From Elysia chlorotica (lineage: Eukaryota; Mollusca; Gastropoda; Plakobranchidae): a DNA stretch of 64,000 nucleotides. The notes under the pieces were generated by a model. It made no database searches. It was not told the origin of the DNA and saw only the letters and a program-made list of their open reading frames with translations. Every line of letters starts with the position of its first letter. Position 1 is the first letter of the stretch. Shown piece after piece: positions 13,024 through 27,329 of the stretch. The stretch lies in NCBI GenBank assembly GCA_003991915.1, contig RQTK01001114.1:1-64000 (forward strand), read 5' to 3'. A program made the translations under genes and the position numbers.

Positions 13024-14560
13024 GGTTGTGATGGGGATGATATTATTATTGTTGTTATTATAAATATTATTTTTATCATTATTATTATCATCATCATTAT
13101 TATTCTCCTGATGACTACATAAACACTGCCAGAAATGTAATTCCAACCAGCGGGCGATCCCAGCTCACGAAAATTGATACCTGGTCTAACATCTGAACTT
13201 CTGAACTTCCCTGGTCCAGCTTAGCCAACTCATCCCTCTAGACATGTCCCAGGCATTCCATCTGTGGCTGAAGACGGCCCACTCTCGATCCCTGGTGTCT
13301 GCCCTATTGGTATCCCGAGGGATCCTCTAACTTAATAATGGTGCCAACTTGGGGACTTGCTGGAATGCGCATGAGTCCCGCGGTTGCCACATTCTGATAA
13401 ACCAAACCGACGTGAATGTTGTGCAATTTGTTATGTCGTTCCTATTTTGTAATGGTGGGATTATGTCGTAATGCGAAACCCTTGTTAAATAATTATGTTT
13501 CATACTATGTATAGCGAGTGCGTTCTGCTGATATCACAATTTGCTGCAGATGCCAGAAGCAAATACACGTCACATTAATATATAACTACACCAGAGTTTA
13601 GCTTTAACTGAAAATCGCCACTGTAATAAACAAAAAACACGCCCCAACAATTAGCAACCACGTCTTAATCAAATTACAATTGCGTGTCACTCAAAATTTC
13701 AAATACACGTCACTTAAAATAGCAAATGCATATAACACAATTGAATATCTAAACGTTGCAGCAAGAAACAAACACACATCACATAAAAGATCAAATACTT
13801 ATTATAACCCCAAGCAGCAATCACATGAAACTTAAGTACTAACTACTTACCACAAAAGGTTGCAGTCACAGGCCTAAGAATCTTCATGTATAGGTCGGTA
13901 ATAGCTTGACTTTGTATCTGGTCTGTAGCTGGACTAGCGTGGCACACGTTTGATCAAGACAAACCTACAACACAGTGATTTAACCGTCTGTAGCCACTGT
14001 AACTACAATAGTTACATGACTTGCTATTTCAGGTAGCACGTAATCACGGCTGTATTCATTTGTTCCCCGCAATAATCTTTGTTTGGGCAATTAGGACCTG
14101 TTGAATCCCTGATACTCTTAACAAGAGAAAGGAAAAAATTGAAAGCCCAGGACTCAGTCCTGTGAAATGCGTTTTCTACTATAGTCCTCTGTAGCTCAAC
14201 AGCGACCTTGATACTTCGATTATGAACAAGATAAGGGAGACCAATGCCATGTAGTTTTTGTTGTATGATACCCTGGCGTCCCTAGGATTTTGTTCTGAAC
14301 CCGTCTTGCCACAAGTTAGAATTTTGCGTGGCGTTTCTTCAGACCTAGATGGTCCAAAGTCGTTGATTCGTCAAATTTTTGCCTTAGATGAAGAACACCC
14401 ATCTTCTAAAAACACATTACATCTTGTTCAAGTTCAGGAACAATACCTTTAGCTAGACAAAATACTTGATGGTTATCCTCGCTCCTGCCTTGTACCCCAT
14501 AACATTTTGACCTTACTTTCACAAACGCTTGATCTTATAAAAACTCTCTCCTTTCTGTCT
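12113..14560. other. Non-coding stretch with a small triplet-rich patch
   Basis: AT-rich, with mixed TTG/GTG/ATT/ATC triplets at about 12990-13115. A more GC-rich patch follows at about 13140-13420, which I cannot assign. No splice-flanked open frame is seen. Confidence 0.5.
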
Positions 14561-14565
14561 GCCTC

Positions 14566-14654
14566 GCCGTCTGTCTGTCTGTCTGTCTGTCTCTCATCCC
14601 TCCCTCCCTCCCTCCTTCTCTCACTCTCTCTAGTTCTATTTCTCTCTATGTCTC

Positions 14655-14703
<49 letters not shown>

Positions 14704-14712
14704 ATATTATTT
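14566..14712. repeat. (CTGT)n, CT and (CTAT)n pyrimidine-rich tract
   Basis: CTGT repeats, CTCC runs, CT dinucleotides and CTAT repeats succeed each other. Confidence 0.9.
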
Positions 14713-14807
14713 TTTATGTCTAAATTTTCCCATCTAAAACTGCAGGTGAATTGTCAAGGACAGTGTCTTAAAAATAAACCAGTTCTTAACACTGTATTAA
14801 GCCTATT

Positions 14808-17182
14808 CCAAAATTCCTATAAAATATGGTAAATATACCAACACGCGCCAAACTTCACCACAAAATGTAATACAACAAGACAAAACTATGTTAGTAGTGA
14901 GCAGCATGCCATGGTTCTGTTTGTAAACTCTATGCGCCTGTATTGTGCTATTCGAATAAACAATGATAAATACATCGATTTACTGCAGAGAGATCTGGCA
15001 ACAGATAGTCTATGTGTGTATGTGGACTGTCTGTCTGAGCATTATATTTAGTTCACCAGAGGTCGTCTGACTTACATTGACTTCTACATGAAGACATGGG
15101 ATAAGATTGAAAAGTCGTTAAATATGTTCAACGGCCCTTCCATTTCATCGCCTACTCTTACTGATCAATGCGTCAAGTATTTCCGTCGATGTTGTAATGA
15201 AAATAATCCTTTTCTCAACGCCTGAAAGACATACCAATGTAGTTAGTTCTGGTATTGTTCAAAGCAAAAAATCATTATTAGCTGACCAAATTCGCTCAGA
15301 TAAGTGGCTTTTTTCAACTTCTCAGTTATCTTTCATTTCGTGACCACTCATAAATGACTTAACTCCCCAAATATACTGATCAGTGACTTTTAATAATTTT
15401 GTGTACTGACATGGGACTTCATACTCACCAAATGTTCACCCATGTAATTGCTAAAGCTTGGATAAACAGGTTAGCGTGTTAGACAATGAAGTTTATGAAT
15501 TTAGAAACCAATTCAATGTCAAAGAATTATGAAAACTCACTCTTTAGCTGGTTGTTTATCCAGTCATCCGATTACCTAGTTACTGTGCGAGTTACCTGAT
15601 TAGCCGGTACCCCAGTTACCAAGGCGTTACATTAGTCAGCTATGCATTAGATTAACCATTCATCTAAACTTGGATATCCATTATATAACTAAATTGCATA
15701 ATAATGCATGTATGATGCTTATTCTCCATTCCTCCATTTTCCTCTACTTTTCTTATGCAAGGAAATGTATATTATAATACTTTCTTCTTACTCTGACTAT
15801 GGCTCTCTATCCAACCGTCATAGCTAATTATTTCATGCACAGATGCACGCATGCACGCGATACCTACGTGCCTCCTGATACATGCACTTGTGTGCGGCTC
15901 TCTCTCCCTGCGGTGCCCATGTTTCTACTCACAAGCTTAACGAGTCCCTGGGGCCCGGAGCTTCACCTTGAGAGATGTCCGGGAATTACCGCACACAGCC
16001 CGGGCAAGCCTCCAGGTCCCTGGGCCGCATTGTTTCAGGTCCAGTTGGGCCATCCCTGGAGCCAGGGCTTGTGGTTTCTCTAACTGGATTAGGTCCAAGA
16101 GATCTAACAGGACTAAGACAAACGCCAGACCACGACACGGGGTATACAATTAAACGTAATTGATCTACGTCTAATTCTTCTACCCCCTGCTCGCTGAGCT
16201 TACTTAGAGACACAAGTACTCACACCACCACCTTCTGTCCCTCACATCACATTGTCAGACGTTAGTCTTGGAACCCGCCCACACTGTTGCATTATACTAA
16301 GCAGATAACTAACAACCAAACGCCCTCCCCCCTCCGGTCCCCAACTGATCATTCCTAGTATCCCACAAAAGCACTCTTGAAATAATTATGCAAATTAATG
16401 ACTTAACGTGGAGGAAATTATAAAGCATTTTGATGGAGTAGAGATATTTTTCTTCTTATTTCAACGCAATTTATGTCTAGTAACTTTACATATCGAATGC
16501 ACCTGTTCTAACACACTTTACACCTCTCTCGAACAAAGGAATCATAGGGGCTGTAAGTACAACGTCGCGGTAGCTTAAGACTCGTCGTAAGGCTTCTTAT
16601 TCTCATATTCTTACGACCAGTCTGTAGCTACGGTTTATCGTAAATCTCATTGTGAAGAAATAATATGTTGAACAAGTTCTCGTCATTTTTATTGCGACGC
16701 TCGAACTTGACTTAAATTTAAATGACAAATTGCACCAGGGGAGAGGGGAGGGGGAAACGGAAGCATCATCACTTGCCAATGAACACACAGCCATAAAGGA
16801 ACATAGGAATACGATAATGTATACCACAAAGAGTATTGTAATTTATTAGGCAGACCATTCGAATAGTTATAATTTTAGCTGGAATTTCAGGCACAATTTC
16901 CGAATTTTTAAATGATGGTATGAATACCATGGTGATGTGGATCACCGGGCATCAAACTTTTTTTTATAGCTAATCAAAGACCAAGCTTGTTTCGCCATTT
17001 TGCTGTGACGGCTGATTATACTTTTGTTGGCTGAATATTTCAATATACGTACAACGAAGTAAAAGCAATAACAGTACTAGTACTTGGGATTTCATATCAA
17101 CGTATTTAAAAAAAATGTAAAAATAAAATTGAGTGTGCCCTCACTGAGCATTTCTTGTGCACTTCATCATGTCAAGGGGGAT
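14808..17182. repeat. 2.4-kb tandem duplication, copy 1
   Basis: Most of this unit recurs at 17183-19547. Shared landmarks include attcgaataaacaatgataa, the GC-rich block around 15940-16140, cattgtcagacgttagt and an inverted-repeat hairpin at 16570-16631. The copies differ by substitutions and by indels, including a block near 16740-16800 that copy 2 lacks. The GC-rich block has short open frames on both strands, but they carry no motif I recognise. An acatcacattgtcagacgtt segment near 16245 resembles the SINE body, so an old SINE tail may be embedded. Confidence 0.85.
16570..16631. repeat. Inverted-repeat hairpin element (in 2.4-kb copy 1)
   Basis: Arms at 16570-16591 and 16610-16631 pair at about 19 of 22 positions around an 18-base loop. 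The arm sequence, close to gtagcttacgactcgtcg, is shared with copies at 18989, 42652 and 60530. Confidence 0.65.
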
Positions 17183-19547
17183 CCAACATTCCTATAAAAA
17201 ATTAATGGTCAGTACACAAACACAAACTACAAGCAACGTGCCAAATTTCTCTACAGATGCAAAAAGACAAAACTGTGTTCGTAATGTTTGGCATGCCGGG
17301 TTTCTGTTTGTAACCTCTGTATGATGTATTTTGCTATTCGAATAAACAATGATAAATACATCGATCCACTGGCACTGCAGAGAGATCTGGCAAAAGATAG
17401 GTCTGTGTGTGTATGTGGACTGTCTGTCTGAGCATTATATTTAGTTCACCAGAGGTCAACGTCTGACTTACACATAATTATTTCTACAGGAAGGCATGGA
17501 CGAGATTGAAAAGGCGCTCAATATGTTCAGCGGCCCTTCCATTTCATCGTTACGCTTACCATTAGGGCGTCAAGTTTTTCCGTCGATGTTGTAATGAAAA
17601 TAATCATTTTCTCAACGCCTGAAAGACAAACCAGTGTAGTTCATTCTGGTATAGTTCAAAGCAAAAAACAATATTAGCTGACCAAATTCGCTCAGATAAG
17701 TGGCTTTTTTCAACTTCTCAGTAATCTTTTCATTTCGTGTACTGACCACTCATAAATGACTTAACTCCCCAAATATACTGATCAGTGACTTCTAATAATT
17801 TTGTGTACTGACATGGGACTTCACACTCACCAAATGTTCACCCTTGTAATTACTACTGCCTGGGTAAACAGGTGCGCGTGTCAGATAATGAGGTTTATGA
17901 ATTTAGAAAACAATTCAATGTCAAAGAATTATGAGAACTAACTCTTTAGTTGGTTATTTAACCATTCACCCGATTACCTAGTTATTGTGCGAATAACCTG
18001 ATTAGCCGGTACCCCAGTTACCAAGGCGTTACACTAGTCAGCTATTCATGAGATTAACCATTCATCCAAACTAGGATATCGCATTATATAACTAAATTGC
18101 ATAATAATGCATGTATGATACTTATTCTCCAATTCTCCATTTTCCTCTACTTTTCTTATGCAAGGAAATGAATATTATAATACTTTCTTCTTAATCTGAC
18201 TATGGCTCTCCATCCAACCGTCGTAGCTAATTATTTCATGCACAGATGCACGCATGCACGCGATACCTACATGCCTCCTGATGCATGCACTTGTGTGAGG
18301 CCCTCCCTGCGGTGCCCATGTTTCTACTCACAAGCTTAACGAGTCCCTGGGGCCCGGGGCTTCACCTTGAGAGATGTCCGGGAATTACCGCACACAGCCC
18401 GGGCAAGCCTCCAGCTCCCTGAGCCGCATTGTTTCAGGTCCAGTTGGGCCATCCCTGGTCCCCGGGCTTGTGGTTTCTATAACTGGATTAGGTCCAAGAG
18501 CTCTAACAGGACTAAGACAAACGCCAGACCACGACACGGGGTATACAATTAAACGTAATTGTTCTGATCTACGTCTCATTCTCATTCTCCTCCTCCCCCC
18601 TTTTCGCTTGAGGTTACTTAGAGACAGTAAGTACACTCACCACCACCCCCTTCTGTCCTGCACATCACATTGTCAGACGTTAGTATTCGGACCCGCCCGC
18701 ACTGTTGCGTTATTACTAAGCAGATAACTAACAACCAAACGCCCTCCTCCCTCCGGTCCCCAACTGATCATTCCTAGTATCCCACAAAAGCACTCCTAAA
18801 ATAATTATACAAATTAATGACTTCACGTTGAAAAATTATAAAGCATTTTGATGGAGTAGAGATATTTTTTCTTCTTATTTCAACGCAATTTATGTCTAGT
18901 AACTTTATACATCGAATGTACCTGTTCTTATGCACTTTACACCTCTCTCGAACAAAAGAATTCTAGGGGCTGTAAGTACAACGTCGCGGTAGCTTACGAC
19001 TCGTCGTAAGGTTTCTTATTCTCATATTCTTACGACCAGTCTGTAGCTACCGTTTATAAACTTCAGTGTGAAGATATAATTATGTTGAGCAAGTTCTCGT
19101 CATTTTTATTGCGTCGTACGAACTTGACTTCAATTTAAATGACAAATTGCACCGGAAAAAGGAATACAATAATGTACGAGACCCAAAGTGTATTGTAATT
19201 TATTACTTACGTTAAGAAGAGGCAGATCATTCGAATAGTTATAATTTTAGCTGAAATTTCAGGCAATTTCCGCAGTGTTAAAAGATGGAAATAACAAAAT
19301 AACGATGTGGATCACTAGAGGCATCAATTTTTATAGTTAATTAAAGATCAAGCTTGTGGCGCCATTTTGCTGTGACGGCTGATTATACTTTTGTTGGCTG
19401 AATATTTCTATAGCAACGAAGTAAAAGCAATAACAGTACTAGTATGTGGGATTTCATATCAACATATAAAAAAAAAAATTAAAAACACAGTTAGGTACTA
19501 AAAAGGTTAGTCTCAATGAGCATTTCTTGTGCACTTCATCATGTCAA
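17183..19547. repeat. 2.4-kb tandem duplication, copy 2
   Basis: Follows copy 1 directly, head to tail, and ends where a younger SINE has inserted. Both copies end in the same catcatgtcaa context, so the SINE went in at or next to the duplication edge. Confidence 0.85.
18989..19050. repeat. Inverted-repeat hairpin element (in 2.4-kb copy 2)
   Basis: Arms 18989-19010 and 19029-19050 pair around an 18-base loop. It is the counterpart of the hairpin at 16570-16631, and its left arm is closer to the family consensus (gtagcttacg). Confidence 0.65.
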
Positions 19548-19794
19548 AGGGGGCTCGGTAACCCTGGGGTAGAACATCGACTTCCGACGCAAAAGGTCTG
19601 GGTTCGAGCGATAGCACTCCCTACTGGTTGGGTCGGTGTCAGTTTAATGGAGTCATGGTATCCCCGCCCTGTCTCGTGTGTGGCAGCACATAAAATTGTC
19701 AGACGTCAGTCTTGGGGTCCGTCCACAATATAGCCTATATAGTGCTGATGTTGGACGTTAAACCAACTAAACAACAACAACAACAACTCAACAA
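19548..19794 (+). mobile_element. tRNA-derived SINE with 12-bp TSD
   Basis: Same family as 7788-8053, with the same head, ctactggttgggtcggtgtc and attgtcagacgtcagtcttg, ending in a CAA-rich tail. Compared with other copies it has lost about 20 bp around the gaccggctgagacag segment. Target-site duplication tcatcatgtcaa lies at 19536-19547 and 19795-19806. Confidence 0.9.
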
Positions 19795-20328
19795 TCATCA
19801 TGTCAACAAGAAATAATAAAAGTCATAATATTCAAGAAAATGCTGTTTGTGTAACGCAATGTATAACGAGTAAATGATGACTCAAGCCCTATTCTCCATG
19901 GCGAAGACTAAATATAAGAGCATAAACACTAATGGAGTATAATGATGAGGAAGTAAATAATCAACGAGCAAGATGGTAATCCATCATCAACAGCTATAAT
20001 CAACGGTAATTTGGAGCTGGCGATATCAGAGTTCCCTTTGCGTTCCTCTCCCAGAGAGCATCATTATCTTAATTATATTAACATACGAGCCAACTCTCCG
20101 CCTAAATACGTTTATGTAAGCATTTTGGACTAATATTGACCATTCTGAGGTTGACTGGGTTGGCAGCGCCATATGAATAGCTAAACTCTGTTTTCGGTCA
20201 CTTCTCACGAACCTGGGTGAAGGTCAGAGGCTGTTGTTATTTGCATGTTCTAGTGAATTCTTTATTAGATGAGTGAGCTTAGAGAATGCATGTGGCCGAT
20301 TAAGAAATAACAATTACTTAATCTTTGG

Positions 20329-20490
20329 TTGCTTTTCCCCCGACTGATTGGGTTCGTGTCGGTAAAAAAAATAATGCGATCGCCTGGAATATCATATCAA
20401 TCCTGTCGCTATTCAAGCTCTGTTTCTGTGCAGCAGCTAATAAAATCGTCAGACATTCGTTTAAAGACCCGTCAACCACATAACTTAGTC
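20329..20490 (+). mobile_element. Strongly decayed SINE remnant
   Basis: Weak match to the SINE body: a gactgattgggttcgtgtcg segment, a tgtttctgtgcagcagc segment and aaaatcgtcagacattcgt, in the expected order. The head is missing or unrecognisable. The DNA from 19807 to 20328 shows nothing else. Confidence 0.5.
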
Positions 20491-20699
20491 GCTGCCATTC
20501 AAAGAAAAGAAACAGAGACAACACAACACAAAACCCTATGATGTAATAATGTTTAACGAATGTCAAGTCTAAAAATAAAAAGAACATATTGGTTCTTGTT
20601 GTTGAACAACTCTCATCACGCTGAAACTCAATAAAATGTTACATGGCTTCCAACGAAGCAAGAGTATGTTGTTTAGATATTAGTTTAATTCTAGGGTAT

Positions 20700-21175
20700 C
20701 TCGTGTGAGAGCCCCAGGATTAACGTTTGACACTTTCTCGTGCTGCCACGCAAAGTTAGAGCGAGGATACAGTGGCCACTAGCTCAGTTGTTGTTGTTGA
20801 TGTTGTTGTTGTTGAGTTGGTTTAAGGTCCAACATCAGCACTATATAGCCTATGTTGTGGACGAGCCCCAAGACTGACGTCTGACAATTTTATGTACTGC
20901 CACACACGAGACAGGGCGGGGATACCCTGACTCCTGTCTCAGCCGGTCACATCAAACTGACACCGACCCAACCAGTAGGGCGAACTCGGACCTTTTGCGT
21001 CGGAAGCTGATGTTCTACCCCAGAGCCCCCCCCCCCCCCCACTAGCTCAGCCGATCGCATTACACTGACATCAACCGATGGGGTAGGGAACACAACATTA
21101 AGATTCGAACAGAAGTCTCCTTATTTAAAAAAAAAACTAGCGCTCTATCAACAGAGCCACTTCGCCCTCTACAAA
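20700..21175 (-). mobile_element. Older SINE, split by a younger SINE
   Basis: The 20700-20787 part holds the reverse-strand tail region (gagccccaggattaacgttt). The 21051-21175 part holds the reverse-strand body and a tRNA-like head, whose B box reads gttcgaatc on the minus strand and whose A box lies near 21150. The two halves become contiguous when the inner element and one copy of its target duplication are removed. Confidence 0.7.
20788..21040 (-). mobile_element. Younger tRNA-derived SINE nested in an older one
   Basis: A reverse-strand copy of the main SINE family, from a GTT-rich tail at the left to a poly-C (poly-G on its own strand) head at the right. Target-site duplication actagctcag lies at 20778-20787 and 21041-21050. 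It is close in sequence to 7788-8053 and 32665-32924, and is therefore younger than its host SINE. Confidence 0.9.
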
Positions 21176-22581
<1,406 letters not shown>

Positions 22582-25500
22582 TGATGGCGAGGAATATGAT
22601 CATGATATTGATGATATTATTAAATAAATTAAAAAAAAACCCACTTCCATCCACTATTTACATTGTCAAAAGCCTTATGTCTGACCCCCAGGCGATGTAG
22701 AAAACATACCTTTTTAAACTTAAATTCTTTAGGAACTTTCAGAACAATTGTCGTGGTGAGACATGACTATGAATAATGTATGGCCTCTCTTTGAAGAATG
22801 AAGATGTTCCGTCGCTTATAGCAGTGTCGTGATTCGATTAACATGGATGCAACGCATTCGCTCTCATGCACCATAACCCACACTTCTTCGTTTATCAGAG
22901 ATAAGCAAGTCGCTTCCCTTATTCTCTTTTGTGTTCTACACTGTCGACATATACAGACAGGATCGAATATTGAAATGAGTGTTATAATATGGCAAAAGAT
23001 TCGATAAAGTATAGTTTTACAAACCTCTACCCATCCACCCCCAACAAAAATGGTATAAGTTTACACTATTAGATAGTAAAAGTAGCTTGATTCAATACAT
23101 CATCAATTTGCGAAAAAAGGTGATAATCAATAAAAGTACATCTACCAATCACATGAATAATAATAATGTAAACAATGTTTGAGATAACCATTTCCTTGCT
23201 CGAGTTTTTGTACTTGGCAACTTTGTTTCTCACAAAACGCTTTTTTATATCTCTGCTCTTTAGTAAAACTCTCTGTAAGACACATACGCTTGGACCTGTG
23301 TGTCTGTAAATATCTACGTGTGCGTCTCATTTAAATTTTATTATATGGTGCTCGTTAATAAGGACATAATGAGCTCGAAATTCAGTTTTAGAGTTTCCGT
23401 CTCACGAACAGTTTTAGATTCTCAAAAAGGTCACCCGTTGAGATCATAAAAGCTAAAATCTGAAAAAGGTCAGTGAAGTGTATTGCTAGAGAACCTGGAT
23501 GGTTGTCGTTCTTTGCGAGCTTAACAAAAACATTTATTTATTGTGTCTGCTTATTGTTTGTTTACTATTCCAATACCTTGGCATTTTTTTACCACTCGAA
23601 CTTAGCATTCTGAAAAACATTTTATAATCTCCTACATACGTTTTATAACAGTCTCTCGCAGCTTCTATTTATGCATCCCTTACAATATATGCATCAAATT
23701 GAAGGTAATTGAAAGTAGTTTCAAAATATGCATGTATAAAAAGAAAAGGTTGTTAGGTTTGCCGGCTTCGTACACTTCGTACATAAATATTTTTTCACGA
23801 ACTAGACCTAAAATTCTGACCAGGTAGAACTGCTTAAGTTACTGAATAGTGAAAGTGTTAATATGTGTAAGAAAATTGCCCACTAATTAGAACCACCATA
23901 AACACAACCGCAACCGACAACAAACAAACAAACAAACAAACAAAAACAACAACAAAACAGCAACAACAACAACCTCAACATTAACAACAGAAACAACATG
24001 GTAATTCAGGAGCAACAGCTATGAAACATAATGATCATCTACATCAACAATAAACAAAAGAAATTATGCGATCTGCGAAACGGGCATGACGACAATTATG
24101 TTAATGCCAGAAAAGCCGTTATTGAAGTGAGTCAGCGCAATTAACTATGCTCTATAGCATACTCCACACATAAAGCTTTAGCCGTTACTCTGGGTCCAGA
24201 GCAACCAAACTTGTTACACGCAGCATAGTAGTTTGACCATTATGATGACCGCAATCCAGTGGGGAGCGTCGGGAGCATTGAATTTAGGGGGTACTCACTC
24301 CCCAACCAGACCTTTTGAAAGCTCCATCGTTGTCGACTCCACCATGATCTCTTCATGTACCATTTCTTCTTCTCAGTATCCAACGTCCTGATTTACATAC
24401 ACTCAGTGTTAGATCTAGGATCACAAGTACAAAGACGAAGATGGTTAAGTGTTTGACTCCGGGCGAAATGTGTAATAACGGGACTTAGTCGGCCGTCTAT
24501 ATTTTGTTCCTCTCTTTACTTACTGCCTCTAGAATTAAATACCAAAAGGTCAAACTTGGGCTGTAGCCTCCATCATATTTACGGGAATCCTATATTGTTT
24601 GCAAACCAATTATCTCAATGTATAATCCTGATATGCATGTGACTCGTGACTCATATTCCTCATGCAATACAGCATTTCAGATACCCTGCAAATGAAGCCT
24701 CAATTAATAACACAGGGAAAAACTTATTTCATCCTAAACAAAAATCTCGGCTTCACCGTGTCTACATTAAAGTCCCCCCCGCCTCGCATTCAGTATTTGA
24801 TTTCTTTAGAGAACATGAATCAGTGAAGCTACTGCTTTGAGAGTGATATAATTATGGGTTCACAAAAAGTAAAGTAAGTTAAAAAAAAAACACCCAACAA
24901 CCACGAGATTCTGAAAATACCACAAGCCACCGCCGACCACACATAACTTTACAATGTTGCTAGGCTTGGTGAGTAGATCTAGTGATGAATTTAAATTACC
25001 CACATATGTTAGTTAAGCGTTGTCTATGTTATTCAACTAAGTTGTCTTTTAAACTGTAATGCAATGTACATTTTGTGAAATTAAGAATTCCAATTATAAT
25101 TTTTTGTCAGCGTCGTGGGCCAAATCTTACGCTGATACAGCTTAAATGAATTCCAAACATCTCGTTTGTCCGAGTCTGTAATTGTAAGCAAGGACTTATC
25201 TAACTGTTTTAACGCATGGCATAGTAATATTCCTTCTGTTTATATTTGGACAACTGTTTAAAGGTCATAATGGTAAGAGTTTTAGCACACACAAAAATTC
25301 TAGCATGCCCTTATGGTACTCACTCGAAAAAATCGAAAATTACTGAAAATACCTCCAAATCTAGGATAAAAAGTTAACAAAGCAATACAAAGAGTATATA
25401 TTTACCTTTTTAACATTATTCAAACAGCGATAAAATTCTTTCCTCGCAAAACGCTTCATACCACAATTATTATACTGACTACTTTGCTAGTACATTGTTT

Positions 25501-26040
25501 CAACAAGTCTATCGTTTTTTCCACCGGTTGGTCCCCAATGAAAGTCTACAGAAAAAAAAGTATGATAATAACTCGACCAATGTTTTACTGTTCTATCAAG
25601 CCCCAACCAAATAACCAGTCCTAACAAGTAGGTATCTCCCTCTATCCGGGTTTTAACGTCTCCTATATTTCCCTGAGGAATCCTATCATGAAGGCACGTC
25701 AGTCTAGCTTAGATTGAAATGCAAAAAATTACCCCAAAATCAATCTATGAACTCGTAAAGAGAGTGAAAAGGTTTTTACGAAAACAAGCAGCCTTTGCAT
25801 TACACTTCACCCGCAGAACAGGTTCAAGTGAGCTGGTACAATTTAGATTACCAAACCCTGCATTCATGCGCATAGCTGAATGCAATAACACATACTTGAC
25901 ACATTTCTCACTTCGCTGGGGGAAAGGTTAGAGGTGATTTTGGATTATTGGATTAGTTTTTCGGAACTGTTGTTGTTGATGATGATGATGATGGTGGGGT
26001 AATAATTGATTGTTGTTATAATTATTAATTTATTGTATAA
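22582..26040. other. 3.4 kb AT-rich non-coding stretch
   Basis: Contains an AAAC/AAC-rich patch at about 23915-24000 and a small GAT run near 25977-25995. I see no gene. The short open frames at 24646-24840 and 25719-25931 lack motifs, repeats or splice context. Confidence 0.5.
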
Positions 26041-26044
26041 TTAT

Positions 26045-26112
26045 ACGTTGGTGGATTCCATGCATTGTGAGAAAACGTACGTTGGTTGATTCCATGCATT
26101 GTGAGAAAACGT
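26045..26112. repeat. 34-bp tandem duplication (2 copies)
   Basis: Units at 26045-26078 and 26079-26112 differ at one position. Each begins acgttggt and ends gagaaaacgt. Confidence 0.85.
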
Positions 26113-26528
26113 TGCGGGAATATAAATCTCATTTTCCGAGAGGTTTTATTCCAGTTTGGTGGTTTTACAGAAAACGTAGGTTGTGCTAACAGCGGTGATA
26201 TTAGCTTGCACCAACCGTAATGATTTTTAAAGGATTCAAAAGGTTTTTAAAGCACTGCACGTGAAACCTATGTGCTACTGTGTATTACACCAGAACGAGT
26301 ACTTGTGCCTCAGACTTAGGTGTATACATACACGCCAAGAAAACATATTTTGTCTCCGTCAGGAGGTATTAAACGATCCTCAGACTTGCGTGTGTTACTG
26401 GAGTGTGAGTACGGACTAGATTACCTGTCTGACTGTCTGACTGTCTGTCCTTCTCTCGTCCTCTCGGCGATTTGGCACACTCGCTAGAAGATTTTGGCGT
26501 TTGCTCGCGAGACAAGACCACTGTTGTT

Positions 26529-26549
26529 ATGAGTAAAAATAAAGATAAG
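26529..26549 (+). CDS. Speculative first coding exon of the Kv gene
   Basis: The ATG at 26529 opens seven codons (MSKNKDK) that end exactly at AAG|gtaaat, a fair splice donor. The phase is 0, which matches the acceptor before 30018. This would supply the missing start of the Kv channel, but only short motifs support it. A start exon elsewhere upstream is just as possible. Confidence 0.15.
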
Positions 26550-26994
26550 GTAAATAGGGAAACGGCGTGTCTTTGGAGTGGTTCATCATTTCGAAACGAA
26601 AGAACTAAAGCGATTCAGTTGTGTGAAAGACTTTTCCATCAGAGGACGTTTTAGATTGTTAGTCTTCAGTTACACACTATTGTGTTAAGTATAGTTTTTA
26701 TTACTCTTTTTAGGTTTGGTATTTATCATTTTATAAATATTTTTAATATCACAAACAGTGTTCTCCAAGAGAAACGGATTGAAAAACGCTACTCTCGTGG
26801 ATTGTGACCTCGTATTTCTCATTGGTTCTCACTTCTAAGGAGAAACAGATAGATTAATATCTTTAGTGGTAAAAGGCCAATAGGCTGCATGTATCAAGCT
26901 TGTGGTTTGAGGCGAGCGAGTAGGCTGAGTCTGCAATTCTCTGGACTAGCAATCATATCAGGATACCCACTGTTTAAATCTCAGCCGGTGCATC

Positions 26995-27151
26995 ACGTCT
27001 CATCCTAGGGAAACCCATAGAAACCTACGTCTCATTCTAGGAAACCTAGAGAAAAGTACGTCTCATTCTAGGAAACCTAGAGAAAAGTACGTCTCATTCT
27101 AGGAAACCTATAAAAACCTACGTCTCATTCTCGGAAACCTATAGAGACCTA
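26995..27151. repeat. 31-bp minisatellite (5 copies)
   Basis: Copies start at 26995, 27027, 27058, 27089 and 27120. The consensus begins acgtctcattctaggaaacc. The two middle copies are identical. Confidence 0.85.
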
Positions 27152-27329
27152 AAGCTCATAAAACAATCAGAACTCATTACTCAAATGACGCCATCTATAT
27201 GACCCACTGGCCCCAGAAATGCCCACAGCGCACCGGTCAGTATGGGGGCCAACACATCCGCTCTGTACGCCCACAATGAGACGTCGATTCCAGGACGTTC
27301 TACGGGTCAATTTCACTGCTACGTAAGTT

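Noticed and set aside
18374..18727. 117-codon open frame in the 2.4-kb repeat
   Set aside because: The counterpart in copy 1 is interrupted, the frame is not kept between copies, and part of it is SINE-like sequence.
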